Source: Chloroflexota bacterium (GTDB lineage Bacteria; Chloroflexota; Anaerolineae; UBA1429). From it: a DNA stretch of 10,229 bases. The notes beneath the pieces were generated by a model that was not told the origin of the DNA, made no database searches, and was given only the letters and a program-made list of their open reading frames with translations. Location: positions 1-10,229 of the forward strand of contig JAAZBY010000620.1 in the NCBI GenBank assembly GCA_012513595.1, written 5' to 3'. The position numbers and the translations under genes were made by a program. This document shows, one piece after another, positions 4,149-10,172 of the stretch (position 1 is its first letter; each line of letters opens with the position of its first letter).

Positions 4149-6169
4149 GCACCCGGCTGACCCTGACGGGCGGGGCCGTCCTCGCCTCCCCCGCGACCCC
4201 TGCGGCGGGCCCCGCGACCCCTGCGGCGGGCCCCGCGACCCCTGCGGCGGCCTCCGCGGCAGCCGCGGCGGGCCTGGAGGGCGCCTATCTCGACGTCATC
4301 ATCATGCGGGCCGGGCCGGCCAATGGGCTGACCTTCCCCGCCGCCCTCCTGGCCCAGGCCGCCCCCCTCTTCGTGGGCGCGCCCTGTTATGTCGACCACG
4401 CCGGCCCCGCCGACGCGGGCCGCCCCGGCGGCCGCTCGGTGCGCGACCTGGCCGGCACGCTCGTCCGGGTGGGGTACGCCGCGCGCCCCGCCCCCGGCGC
4501 CCTCACCGGGCGCCTGCGCCTTTACCGCCAGGCCGGCTGGCTGGCCAGGCTGGCCCGCGAGGCCGCCTCCCTCCCGCAGCTGGGCCTCTCGGCCGTGCTG
4601 TGGGTGGAGGCGGAGGGCGGCCTGGTGGCCCGGATCGATCGCGTCGAATCGGTGGACATCGTCATGAATCCGGCCGCCGGCGGGCGCCTGCTGGGCCCCG
4701 CCGCGGCCCCCTGGCCACAAGGAGGCCTCCCCATGAACGACCTGACCCTCTCTCAGCACGCCGCCCCGGAAGGCGCCACCCTGCCGCAGCGCGTGCGGCA
4801 GGCCGCCCCTCCCCCGCCGACCGCCGACCCCCCCGCCGACGCCGCGCCGGCCGCCGATCCGGCTGCGCCGCCGGCGCCGGCCAACGACGTGGCCACCCTG
4901 GCCGCCCGCGTCGACCGGTTGACCCTCGACGTGGCCTTGGCCACCTCCGGCCTGCCCGCCGAGGCCCGCGAGGCCGTCCGCACCCGCCTGTCCGAGGATC
5001 CCGCCGCCGACGCGGCCGCCCTGATCGCCCTCTACCGGGACGCCTACGGGCGCGCCGCCGCCCAGGGCGCCATCCGCAACCTGGGCCGCGTGACGGACAT
5101 GCTGACCCCGCTGGACCGCATCGGCCTGGCCGTCGAGCGGCTGGTGGGCGTGCCGGCCGTCGGGCGCGCCGCCGACGTGCCGCGCCTGTCGGGCATCCGC
5201 GAGGCCTACGACCTCCTCACCGGAGACTGGGAGCGCTACGGCGTCTTCCGCGGGGAGCGCGTGACCCTGGCCAACGCCACCACGGCGACCATGGCGCAGA
5301 TCGTGGCGAACGCCCTGAACAAGGTCCTGCTGAGCCACTTTGAGTCGCGGCCCAGATGGTGGGCGCCGATCGTCCACGAGGAGGATTTCGCCACCCTGAA
5401 CGACGTCCGCTGGATCACCGTGGGCGGCTTTAGCGACCTGGACGCCGTCGCCGAGGGCGGCCCCTACGTGGAAAAGCCCTGGGACGACTATGCCGAGACC
5501 TCCCCGTTCACCAAGCGGGGCAACTACATCGGCCTGACGCTGGAGATGATCGACCGGGACGACGTGGCCGCGGTGCGGGCCATCCCCCGCAACCTGGCCC
5601 ACGCCGCCTGGCGGACCCTCTCCAGCCGGGTGGCGCTCCTGTTCACCGAGAACGCCGGCGCCGGCCCGCTCCTGGCCGACGGGGAGGCCCTCTTCGCCGC
5701 CGCCCATGGCAACCTGGGCAGCACCGCGCTGGCCTCCGGCGCCTGGCAGGCGACCGTGGCGGCCATGTTCAAGCAGCAGGAGTTCGGCTCCGCCAAGAGG
5801 CTGGGGCTGCGGCCCCGCTACTGCCTGGTGCCGATCGACCTGGAAAAGACGGCGCTGGAGATCTTTACCTCCGACGTCGCGCCGGTGGCCAACGCCGCCT
5901 ACCGCAACGTCCTGCAGCGCAGCGCGGAGAACATCGTGGTGGTGCCCGACTGGACCGATGCCACCGACTGGGCCGCCGTGGCCGACCCGGCCGAGCTCGA
6001 GGGGGTCTGCATCGGGTACCGCTTTGGGCGCACGCCCGAGCTGTTCGTGGCCGACGCCGACCTGGGCGGGGCGATGTTCACCAACGATGAGATGAGAGTA
6101 AAGGTGCGCTTTATCTTTGCGGTGGGCATCGGTGACTACCGCGCCCTGTACAAGCACAACGTGGCCTAG
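4145..6169 (+). CDS. Prohead protease - scaffold - major capsid fusion
   Basis: A single 674-aa frame contains, in order, a low-complexity N-terminus with three ATPAAGP repeats (about 17-36), a prohead-protease domain (about 45-185), a Pro/Ala-rich linker plus coiled segment typical of a scaffold or delta region (about 197-375), and a Mu gpT-like capsid core (about 376-674). The protease has YVDHAG (His85) and LGLSAVLW (Ser149), the expected His-Ser pair of the herpesvirus-assemblin-like prohead proteases, and ESVDIVMNPAAGG (Asp171), a possible third catalytic residue. No stop separates protease and capsid. A strong internal ribosome site starts capsid alone at 4733. The start at 4145 overlaps the portal stop. 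The fusion could act in cis during prohead assembly, with the free capsid product forming the shell; that model is inference. Confidence 0.8.
   Translation: MSTRLTLTGGAVLASPATPAAGPATPAAGPATPAAASAAAAAGLEGAYLDVIIMRAGPANGLTFPAALLAQAAPLFVGAPCYVDHAGPADAGRPGGRSVRDLAGTLVRVGYAARPAPGALTGRLRLYRQAGWLARLAREAASLPQLGLSAVLWVEAEGGLVARIDRVESVDIVMNPAAGGRLLGPAAAPWPQGGLPMNDLTLSQHAAPEGATLPQRVRQAAPPPPTADPPADAAPAADPAAPPAPANDVATLAARVDRLTLDVALATSGLPAEAREAVRTRLSEDPAADAAALIALYRDAYGRAAAQGAIRNLGRVTDMLTPLDRIGLAVERLVGVPAVGRAADVPRLSGIREAYDLLTGDWERYGVFRGERVTLANATTATMAQIVANALNKVLLSHFESRPRWWAPIVHEEDFATLNDVRWITVGGFSDLDAVAEGGPYVEKPWDDYAETSPFTKRGNYIGLTLEMIDRDDVAAVRAIPRNLAHAAWRTLSSRVALLFTENAGAGPLLADGEALFAAAHGNLGSTALASGAWQATVAAMFKQQEFGSAKRLGLRPRYCLVPIDLEKTALEIFTSDVAPVANAAYRNVLQRSAENIVVVPDWTDATDWAAVADPAELEGVCIGYRFGRTPELFVADADLGGAMFTNDEMRVKVRFIFAVGIGDYRALYKHNVA
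4193..4255 (+). repeat. Three 21-bp in-frame coding repeats
   Basis: Units at 4193-4213, 4214-4234 and 4235-4255 (the last diverging at its end) encode ATPAAGP, ATPAAGP and ATPAAAS near the N-terminus of the protease-capsid fusion. Length changes by slippage would stay in frame. Confidence 0.85.
4719..4725 (+). promoter_or_regulatory. Internal Shine-Dalgarno site for free capsid
   Basis: AAGGAGG lies 7 bases before the in-frame ATG at 4733, inside the protease-capsid frame. It matches the other gene starts in this cassette in strength and spacing, which marks 4733 as a second, independent initiation site. Confidence 0.75.
4733..6169 (+). CDS. Major capsid protein (internal start), Mu gpT-like
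   Basis: The 478-aa product begins MNDLTLSQHA. Residues 1-50 are Pro/Ala-rich and 52-90 contain a helical LAARVDRLTLDVALA stretch, like the scaffolding or delta region removed during maturation of HK97-fold capsids. The core begins near residue 180 (VTLANATTATMAQIVANAL). It includes TLNDVRWITVGGFSDLD (221-237), the Mu gpT-type segment FTENAGAGPLLADGEALFAA with AHGNLG (304-329), LRPRYCLVPI (359-368), and the C-terminal FVADADLGGAMFTNDEMRVK (438-457) with FAVGIGDYRALYKHNVA. The same residues are also made as part of the protease fusion. Subunits of this fold assemble into icosahedral shells. Confidence 0.85.
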   Translation: MNDLTLSQHAAPEGATLPQRVRQAAPPPPTADPPADAAPAADPAAPPAPANDVATLAARVDRLTLDVALATSGLPAEAREAVRTRLSEDPAADAAALIALYRDAYGRAAAQGAIRNLGRVTDMLTPLDRIGLAVERLVGVPAVGRAADVPRLSGIREAYDLLTGDWERYGVFRGERVTLANATTATMAQIVANALNKVLLSHFESRPRWWAPIVHEEDFATLNDVRWITVGGFSDLDAVAEGGPYVEKPWDDYAETSPFTKRGNYIGLTLEMIDRDDVAAVRAIPRNLAHAAWRTLSSRVALLFTENAGAGPLLADGEALFAAAHGNLGSTALASGAWQATVAAMFKQQEFGSAKRLGLRPRYCLVPIDLEKTALEIFTSDVAPVANAAYRNVLQRSAENIVVVPDWTDATDWAAVADPAELEGVCIGYRFGRTPELFVADADLGGAMFTNDEMRVKVRFIFAVGIGDYRALYKHNVA

Positions 6170-6207
6170 CGGTAGGGGCCGGCCGCACAGGAGAGGAGGT
6201 GATCCGC

Positions 6208-6369
6208 ATGGCGCTCTTTTCCGCCGCCTGGTGGACCGAGCTGGCCATCCAGCTGCTGGTGGCCGCGCTGACCACCCTGTTGGGGATGCTGACCTACGAC
6301 CGGGCCGTGGCGCGCCCGCGTGCCAAGGCCCTGCGCGAGCAGGTCCGCCGCCTGGCTGACCGCCCGTAG
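6208..6369 (+). CDS. 53-aa single-pass membrane protein
   Basis: This short gene starts at 6208 behind AGGAGGTGATC, a near-complete complement of the 16S rRNA tail, with 8 bases to the ATG. The N-terminal half (LAIQLLVAALTTLLGMLTY, about 12-30) is one hydrophobic helix. The rest is basic and helical (RPRAKALREQVRRLADRP). It lies 38 bp after the capsid stop. Candidates include a minor structural protein, a membrane anchor, or a holin-like protein. Holins usually have more residues or further helices, and no endolysin is nearby, so the role is left open. Confidence 0.65.
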   Translation: MALFSAAWWTELAIQLLVAALTTLLGMLTYDRAVARPRAKALREQVRRLADRP

Positions 6370-6386
6370 CGCCAGGCAACACCTTG

Positions 6387-6460
6387 GGGCTGCGCGGGCT
6401 TGCCGGCGCTTTCCCCGCCGGGGCCGCCCCGGCACGGCGCGGGCAGCGCCCGCGCAGCCC
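6387..6460. repeat. Nested hairpin element between cassette genes
   Basis: A perfect 13-bp inverted repeat (GGGCTGCGCGGGC 6387-6399, GCCCGCGCAGCCC 6448-6460) encloses a second perfect hairpin (GCCGGGG 6417-6423, loop CCG, CCCCGGC 6427-6433). The left side also contains GCGCGGGC TT GCCGGCGC (6392-6409), a seven-of-eight version of the variable hairpin at 7375-7392. It occupies most of the 114-bp gap before the connector gene and has no U-run, so it is not an obvious terminator. Confidence 0.75.
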
Positions 6461-6483
6461 ATGGAAGAGAAAGGGGCCCGCCC

Positions 6484-7116
6484 ATGTCCACCCTCGCCGA
6501 ACTGCTCCCGCGCCTGACGGCCGCGCTGCCGGAACCCGCCGGCGCCGCCTGGGACGCCGACCAACTGACCGCCGCCCTGCGCCGCGCCCTGGCCGAGTAC
6601 TCCCGGGCGCGTCCCCGCCGCCTGGCGGAAGCGCTCCCCAGCGCGGCCGGCTCTCGCCTCGTCTCACTGGCGGGGCTGAGCGGCCTGCAGACCGTCCTGG
6701 AGGTGCACTACCCTTACGACCCGCTCATCCCGGCCTGGCCGCCGGCGCGGCCGGCCTGGCGCCTGCGCGAGGCGGCCACGCTGGAGCTCCTGGTGCCCGA
6801 GGCGCCCCGCGCCGACGGGACGGACGACGTCCTGGTCTTCTACGAGGCGGCCCACACCATCGCCGGGCTGGACGGCGCGGAGGAGACGACGCTCGAGGCG
6901 CCCGGCGAGGAGGTCCTGCTCGTTGGCGCGGCGGCCTACGCCGTCGAGGGGCTGGCCCTGGCGCTGGTGGGCCGCGTCACGGTGGGCGGCGCGGCGGAGC
7001 GCTACTCGGCCTGGGCGGCCGGGCGGCTGGCCTGCTACCGGCAGGCCCTGGCCGAGGCGGCCGCCCTGGTGCCGGCCATCGCCGACCCGCGCGTCCCCTG
7101 GGAAGGAGGTATCTAG
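6484..7116 (+). CDS. Probable head-tail connector or neck protein
   Basis: This 210-aa protein starts at 6484 behind AAAGGGG with an 8-base spacer. The N-terminal helical segment (DQLTAALRRALAEYSRARPR, about 27-46) is the pattern seen in many phage neck or adaptor proteins, where a variable-length helix is followed by a Tyr-Ser-x-x-Arg-Pro region. A beta-rich middle (LQTVLEVHYPYDP, then TLELLVPEAP) and a helical C-terminus (ERYSAWAAGRLACYRQALAE) follow. There is no signal peptide or membrane segment. Its place directly after capsid genes and before an OB-fold-like protein fits a connector joining portal to tail. No motif is decisive, so the assignment rests mainly on this fold impression and on gene order. 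Confidence 0.55.
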   Translation: MSTLAELLPRLTAALPEPAGAAWDADQLTAALRRALAEYSRARPRRLAEALPSAAGSRLVSLAGLSGLQTVLEVHYPYDPLIPAWPPARPAWRLREAATLELLVPEAPRADGTDDVLVFYEAAHTIAGLDGAEETTLEAPGEEVLLVGAAAYAVEGLALALVGRVTVGGAAERYSAWAAGRLACYRQALAEAAALVPAIADPRVPWEGGI

Positions 7117-7314
7117 ATGCAGGTCTTGCGCGGGGTGGTGACCGCCTATGACGCGGCCACCCACACCGCCACCGTCAGCCTGGAGGGGGCCACCGGCGTG
7201 CTCAGGGGGTTGCCGGTGCTGCGGAGCGTGCCGCCCGGCGGGCTGGCCCCCGGCGACCGGGTGGTCGTGGCGCTATGGCCCGACGTCGGCGCCGTCGTGC
7301 TGGGGGCGTACTGA
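7117..7314 (+). CDS. 65-aa OB-fold-like (baseplate/spike type) protein
   Basis: The start at 7117 is immediately next to the upstream stop (7114-7116), with AAGGAGGT at 7103-7110 inside that gene, so translation is coupled. The sequence MQVLRGVVTAYDAATHTATV ... LRGLPVLRSVPPGG ... GDRVVVALWPDVGAVVLGAY follows the strand pattern of small OB-fold domains found in phage baseplate assembly and spike proteins (gpV-like): G-x-V-x-x-x-D, then P-x-x-x-x-V-P-P, then P-G-D-R-V-V-V-A-L-x...V-V-L-G. It is much shorter than a full spike, having only the barrel. A free-standing barrel acting as a hub plug or tail adaptor is plausible but not shown. Confidence 0.6.
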   Translation: MQVLRGVVTAYDAATHTATVSLEGATGVLRGLPVLRSVPPGGLAPGDRVVVALWPDVGAVVLGAY

Positions 7315-7642
7315 GAACGCGGCGGGCCGGGGCGGCGGCAAGGCGTCGTTCTCCACATCGGCCCGCTATGGGCTGCGCAGGCTTGCCTGCGCTTTGGCCA
7401 AGCCCAGCGCCACGCAGCCAGAGGGGCTTGCCCCGACCGGCCCACCCAGGCCGCGCCGCCGCACGCGGCGCACCTTGCGCGCCAGGTCCGCCGCGCTCCA
7501 AATCGGCCCGCCCTGGAGTGCGGCGGCTCGCCGCCGCTTTGGCCAAGCCCAGCGCCACGCAGCCAGAGGGGCTTGCCCCGACCGGCCCACCCAGGCCGCG
7601 CCGCCGCGCTAAGCCCCCCACGCATCCCACGGAGGTGCCCCA
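7315..7642. repeat. Duplicated hairpin-module repeat filling an intergenic gap
   Basis: This 328-bp gap holds no convincing gene. It contains two 112-bp units offset by 145 bp (7351-7462 and 7496-7607). Each has the core CTCCACATCGGCCCGC or CTCCAAATCGGCCCGC, a variable perfect hairpin, then an exact 72-bp segment (7391-7462 identical to 7536-7607). The conserved segment includes the palindrome TTGGCCAA and the hairpin GGGG CTTG CCCC. The cores match the repeats at both window ends. Confidence 0.85.
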
Positions 7643-7933
7643 ATGTACTGGCTCCCGCCGCACCGCCGGCGCCCGCCGCGGCGCCTCACCCGCCTCGGCG
7701 AGCTGACCCTGGCCATCATCGACCGGCCGTCCTCCCGCCGCCTCCTCTCTTACCGCGCCGAGCTCGTCTACGACGATGGCTCCACCCGCCTCGTCAGCGG
7801 CGACCTGGCCCGCCTCTTGGACGGGGCCACCCTGGCCCTCCTCGAGCAGGCCCTTGCCGCGCTGCGCGCCTGCGCCGCCCGCCGCATGATCCCCGCCGGG
7901 GGCCCCGCCCCTTCGAGAGAGCCAAGGAGGTAG
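7643..7933 (+). CDS. 96-aa protein of unknown function
   Basis: The start at 7643 follows GGAGGTG with a 5-base spacer. The N-terminus (MYWLPPHRRRPPRRLTR) is strongly basic. The middle (ELTLAIIDRPSSRRLLSYRAELVYDDGS) alternates like beta strands, and a helix follows (LLDGATLALLEQALAALRAC, about 60-79). It has no membrane segment and no motif I recognise. It ends two bases before the next start, whose AAGGAGG lies within its last codons, so the pair is likely translated together. Position suggests a minor tail or assembly protein. Confidence 0.6.
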   Translation: MYWLPPHRRRPPRRLTRLGELTLAIIDRPSSRRLLSYRAELVYDDGSTRLVSGDLARLLDGATLALLEQALAALRACAARRMIPAGGPAPSREPRR

Positions 7934-7935
7934 CC

Positions 7936-9921
7936 ATGCGCACCATCTCCCCCGCCCTGCTGGCCGCGGCCACCTCCCGCCGCGGGCGGCCGGCCGTCTC
8001 CCTGACCATCGAGGACCACCGCTCCCGCTGGGCGCGCCACGCCGCCGGCACGGCCTCCACCCGGCGCAGCGACCTGCGCGCCGGCGGGCCGGGGCTGGTG
8101 CGCGCCCTCCTCCGCGGCGGCGAGGTGCTCGTCGCCCGCCTGGCCGACCCGGCCGCGCCGGCCTCCTGGCCGGGCGCCTGGGCGGCCGTGGCGACCGACG
8201 CCGACGGCAGCGAAGACGTGGCCCTGGCGGCCTTTTCGCCCGCGGCCTTTTCGCCCGCGGCCTTCTCCATCTTTTACCTGAACCTGGCCGGCCAGGTGGC
8301 CCGGGTCGACTCGGCCGATGGCGGCGCGACCTGGTCGGCGCCGGCGGCCTGCCGTACGTGGGACTACACCCCCGTGCGCCTGGCCGCCGACGGCGGCGCC
8401 TGCGCCTTTTCCCGGCCCGGCGAGGTGCGCGTGGCCCTGACGCGCGACGACCTCGGCGGACCCGATTGGTCCGCCGAGATGGCCGTCCCCGGGCTGGCTG
8501 GCCTGGTCTTCTGCCAGGGGCTGGCCCTGGCCCGCGACCCCGCCCGCCCCAACCTCTACTACCTGGCCGTGGCCGCCGACGGCGCCCTCCTCCTGATCAC
8601 CTACGACGCCGCCGCCCACGCCTGCGGCCCGGCCCACCGGCTGGCGGGGGGCGCCGGCGGGGCGGAGGCCGAGGCCTCCTGCTGGGCCGACCCCTCGCTG
8701 ACGGTTGCGGATGACGGCGTCTACCTCTCCGCCGTCGAGCGGTTGGGCTCGGCCGACACGGCCCATTGGCAGCACACGACGGTCTTTCGCGGGCGCACCT
8801 GGCCCTGGCTGGGGCGCGTCGCCACGCTGGACATGGGGCAGACCCTGCCGGCGCGCGCCGCGCTGGCCGCCACGGGCGGCGCCGTCTATGCCGCGCATGA
8901 GCGTAACGTCTGCCGGGCGACGCTCTGGAGCGCCGCCAGCGCCGCGCACAACCTGGCCGGGCTGCCGGTGGGCGGCTACCGCCTGCGCGCGGGGGCGGAG
9001 GGCTCCCGGCTGGAGGTGACCATCCCCAACGTCGGCGGCGCGCTCGCGCGCCCCGGCGAGCCGGCCGGCGGGCTGGAGGCGCTCCGCCTGGGGGCCACGG
9101 TCCTCCTGAAGCGCGGGTACCGCACCGCCTCGGGGGAGGAGACGGTGGCGCTCCCGCCGCACGACGTCACCGCTGTGCGGCTGGGCGGGGGGGCGCTCAC
9201 CATCATCGCCGAGGACGGCCTGGCCCTCCTGGGGCGTTGGCGCTCCGCCGACCTGTGTGACTGGGCGGGCCTCACGCTCCGCGCGCTCCTGGCGGCGCTG
9301 GCCGGGGCGGTGGGGGTGGACTATGCCGACGGCGGTGAGGCGGCGCTCGGGCGGGCCCTGGCGCGCTTCACCCTGCGCCCCTCCGACACGGCCGCCGACG
9401 GGGTGCGGGCAGTGTTGGGGTTGGCCGGCGCCGTGGCCGCCTGCGAGGCGAGCGGCGCCCTGCGCGCGCGGGTGTTGGCCTCTTACGGGCCGGGGCCGGC
9501 GGAGGTCGGCGCGGCCGGGGAGCTCCTGCGCGGCGAGTTCGGGCGCGCCCTGCCGGCGGAGACGGCCTGGCGCGTGTGGGGCGAGGGGGTCGCGGCCGCC
9601 ACTCCCCCGGCGGCCGGGGAGGACGCCATGACCCTGGGGATGGCCTTGCTGGGCAGCCTGGCCGACCATCGCGCCACGAGCGAGCCCTTGGCCGCCGACC
9701 TGGCCGCGCACCGCACGCGGCTGGCGGCGTTGGCCTCCCGCGCGGAGACGTTGGTGGTGCCGCTCCGGCCGGACCTGGAGCTATGGGACCGGCTGCGCGT
9801 GACGGCGCCGCCCCACGTCGTCCCGGCGGACGCGCTGCGCCGCGTGCTCCGGCTGGGGGAAGAGTACGCCCCGCAGCGCGGCGTGTATCAGACGACGCTC
9901 CTAGCCGGCTGGGGGGAGTAG
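7936..9921 (+). CDS. Asp-box propeller-like and tail-hub-like protein
   Basis: This 661-aa protein starts at 7936 behind AAGGAGG (7924-7930, 5-base spacer); an earlier in-frame ATG would lack that site and cross the upstream gene. The N-terminal part (about 1-350) has repeated beta-strand blades and an Asp-box, VDSADGGATWSAP (about 125-137), the S-x-D-G-G-x-T-W signature of sialidase or BNR-type propellers. Two AAFSP repeats with a third partial copy precede it (98-111). The second half (about 345-661) contains GYRLRAGAEG, VLLKRGYRTASGEETVALPP and a long helical region, and ends ...LRLGEEYAPQRGVYQTTLLA. It resembles the hub or receptor-adhesin region of tail proteins rather than an enzyme. 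As the last and largest gene it probably forms the tail tip that contacts the host or carries a glycan-binding propeller. The propeller reading has moderate support; the hub reading is weaker. Confidence 0.6.
   Translation: MRTISPALLAAATSRRGRPAVSLTIEDHRSRWARHAAGTASTRRSDLRAGGPGLVRALLRGGEVLVARLADPAAPASWPGAWAAVATDADGSEDVALAAFSPAAFSPAAFSIFYLNLAGQVARVDSADGGATWSAPAACRTWDYTPVRLAADGGACAFSRPGEVRVALTRDDLGGPDWSAEMAVPGLAGLVFCQGLALARDPARPNLYYLAVAADGALLLITYDAAAHACGPAHRLAGGAGGAEAEASCWADPSLTVADDGVYLSAVERLGSADTAHWQHTTVFRGRTWPWLGRVATLDMGQTLPARAALAATGGAVYAAHERNVCRATLWSAASAAHNLAGLPVGGYRLRAGAEGSRLEVTIPNVGGALARPGEPAGGLEALRLGATVLLKRGYRTASGEETVALPPHDVTAVRLGGGALTIIAEDGLALLGRWRSADLCDWAGLTLRALLAALAGAVGVDYADGGEAALGRALARFTLRPSDTAADGVRAVLGLAGAVAACEASGALRARVLASYGPGPAEVGAAGELLRGEFGRALPAETAWRVWGEGVAAATPPAAGEDAMTLGMALLGSLADHRATSEPLAADLAAHRTRLAALASRAETLVVPLRPDLELWDRLRVTAPPHVVPADALRRVLRLGEEYAPQRGVYQTTLLAGWGE
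8227..8268 (+). repeat. 15-bp in-frame coding repeats
   Basis: Two identical 15-bp units (8227-8241 and 8242-8256, GCGGCCTTTTCGCCC) and a partial third (8257-8268) encode AAFSP, AAFSP and AAFS in the propeller-like protein. They are slippage-prone and in frame. Confidence 0.85.
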
Positions 9922-9939
9922 CCGGCTGTGCCCGAGGAG

Positions 9940-10140
9940 CCGTCACGGGCGCCAGGCCGCACACCGGCAGGCACGGAGATGGGGCGCGCGGCGGGCCGAT
10001 GTGGAGTCGTCATGTGCGCCGGGCCGCACACCGGCAGGCATGAAAACGGGACGCACGGCGGGCCGATATGGAGTCGTCATGTGCGCCGGGCCGTACACCG
10101 GCAGGCATGAATACGAGGCGCGCGGCGGGCCGATGTGGAG
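9940..10140 (-). repeat. Three-copy 67-bp tandem array
   Basis: Units at 9940-10006 (most diverged), 10007-10073 and 10074-10140 share a 67-bp period. On the minus strand each reads CTCCACATCGGCCCGCC at its 5' end, then TTCATGCCTGCCGGTGT, then a GC-rich end. The left-hand copy at 91-158 is the same unit in the opposite orientation. The copies touch without unique spacers. Confidence 0.85.
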
Positions 10141-10172
10141 TGCGGCGCCCCAGCGCCGCTCTTGCGCGGCGG
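10074..10172 (-). repeat. Right arm of long inverted repeat
   Basis: 10136-10172 is an exact reverse complement of 59-95, and the adjoining 67-bp unit (10074-10140) matches 91-158 imperfectly. The arm includes the hairpin GCGGCGC (10142-10148), loop CCCA, GCGCCGC (10153-10159). With the left arm it encloses about 9.9 kb containing the whole capsid cassette and the minus-strand genes. Confidence 0.8.

Noticed and set aside
3824..6667. Very long open frame on the minus strand opposite portal and capsid genes
   Set aside because: It is a codon-bias shadow in high-GC DNA. Its translation is Gly/Arg/Ala/His-rich with no domain, and the + strand proteins are recognisable.
7148..7612. Open frames across the 7315-7642 gap
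   Set aside because: Their translations repeat the same peptide because they read through the 72-bp duplication. They have no ribosome site and no homology that I recognise.
7573..7935. Earlier in-frame start for the 661-aa protein
   Set aside because: It would overlap the 96-aa gene and repeat DNA and translate to Pro/Arg-rich sequence. The AAGGAGG before 7936 marks the real start.
7768..9711. Long minus-strand open frame opposite the propeller-like gene
   Set aside because: It has low-complexity composition and no start signal, and it lies antisense to a gene with an SD site and an Asp-box motif.
9940..10140. CRISPR array
   Set aside because: The 67-bp units touch each other with no unique spacers, and no cas gene is present.
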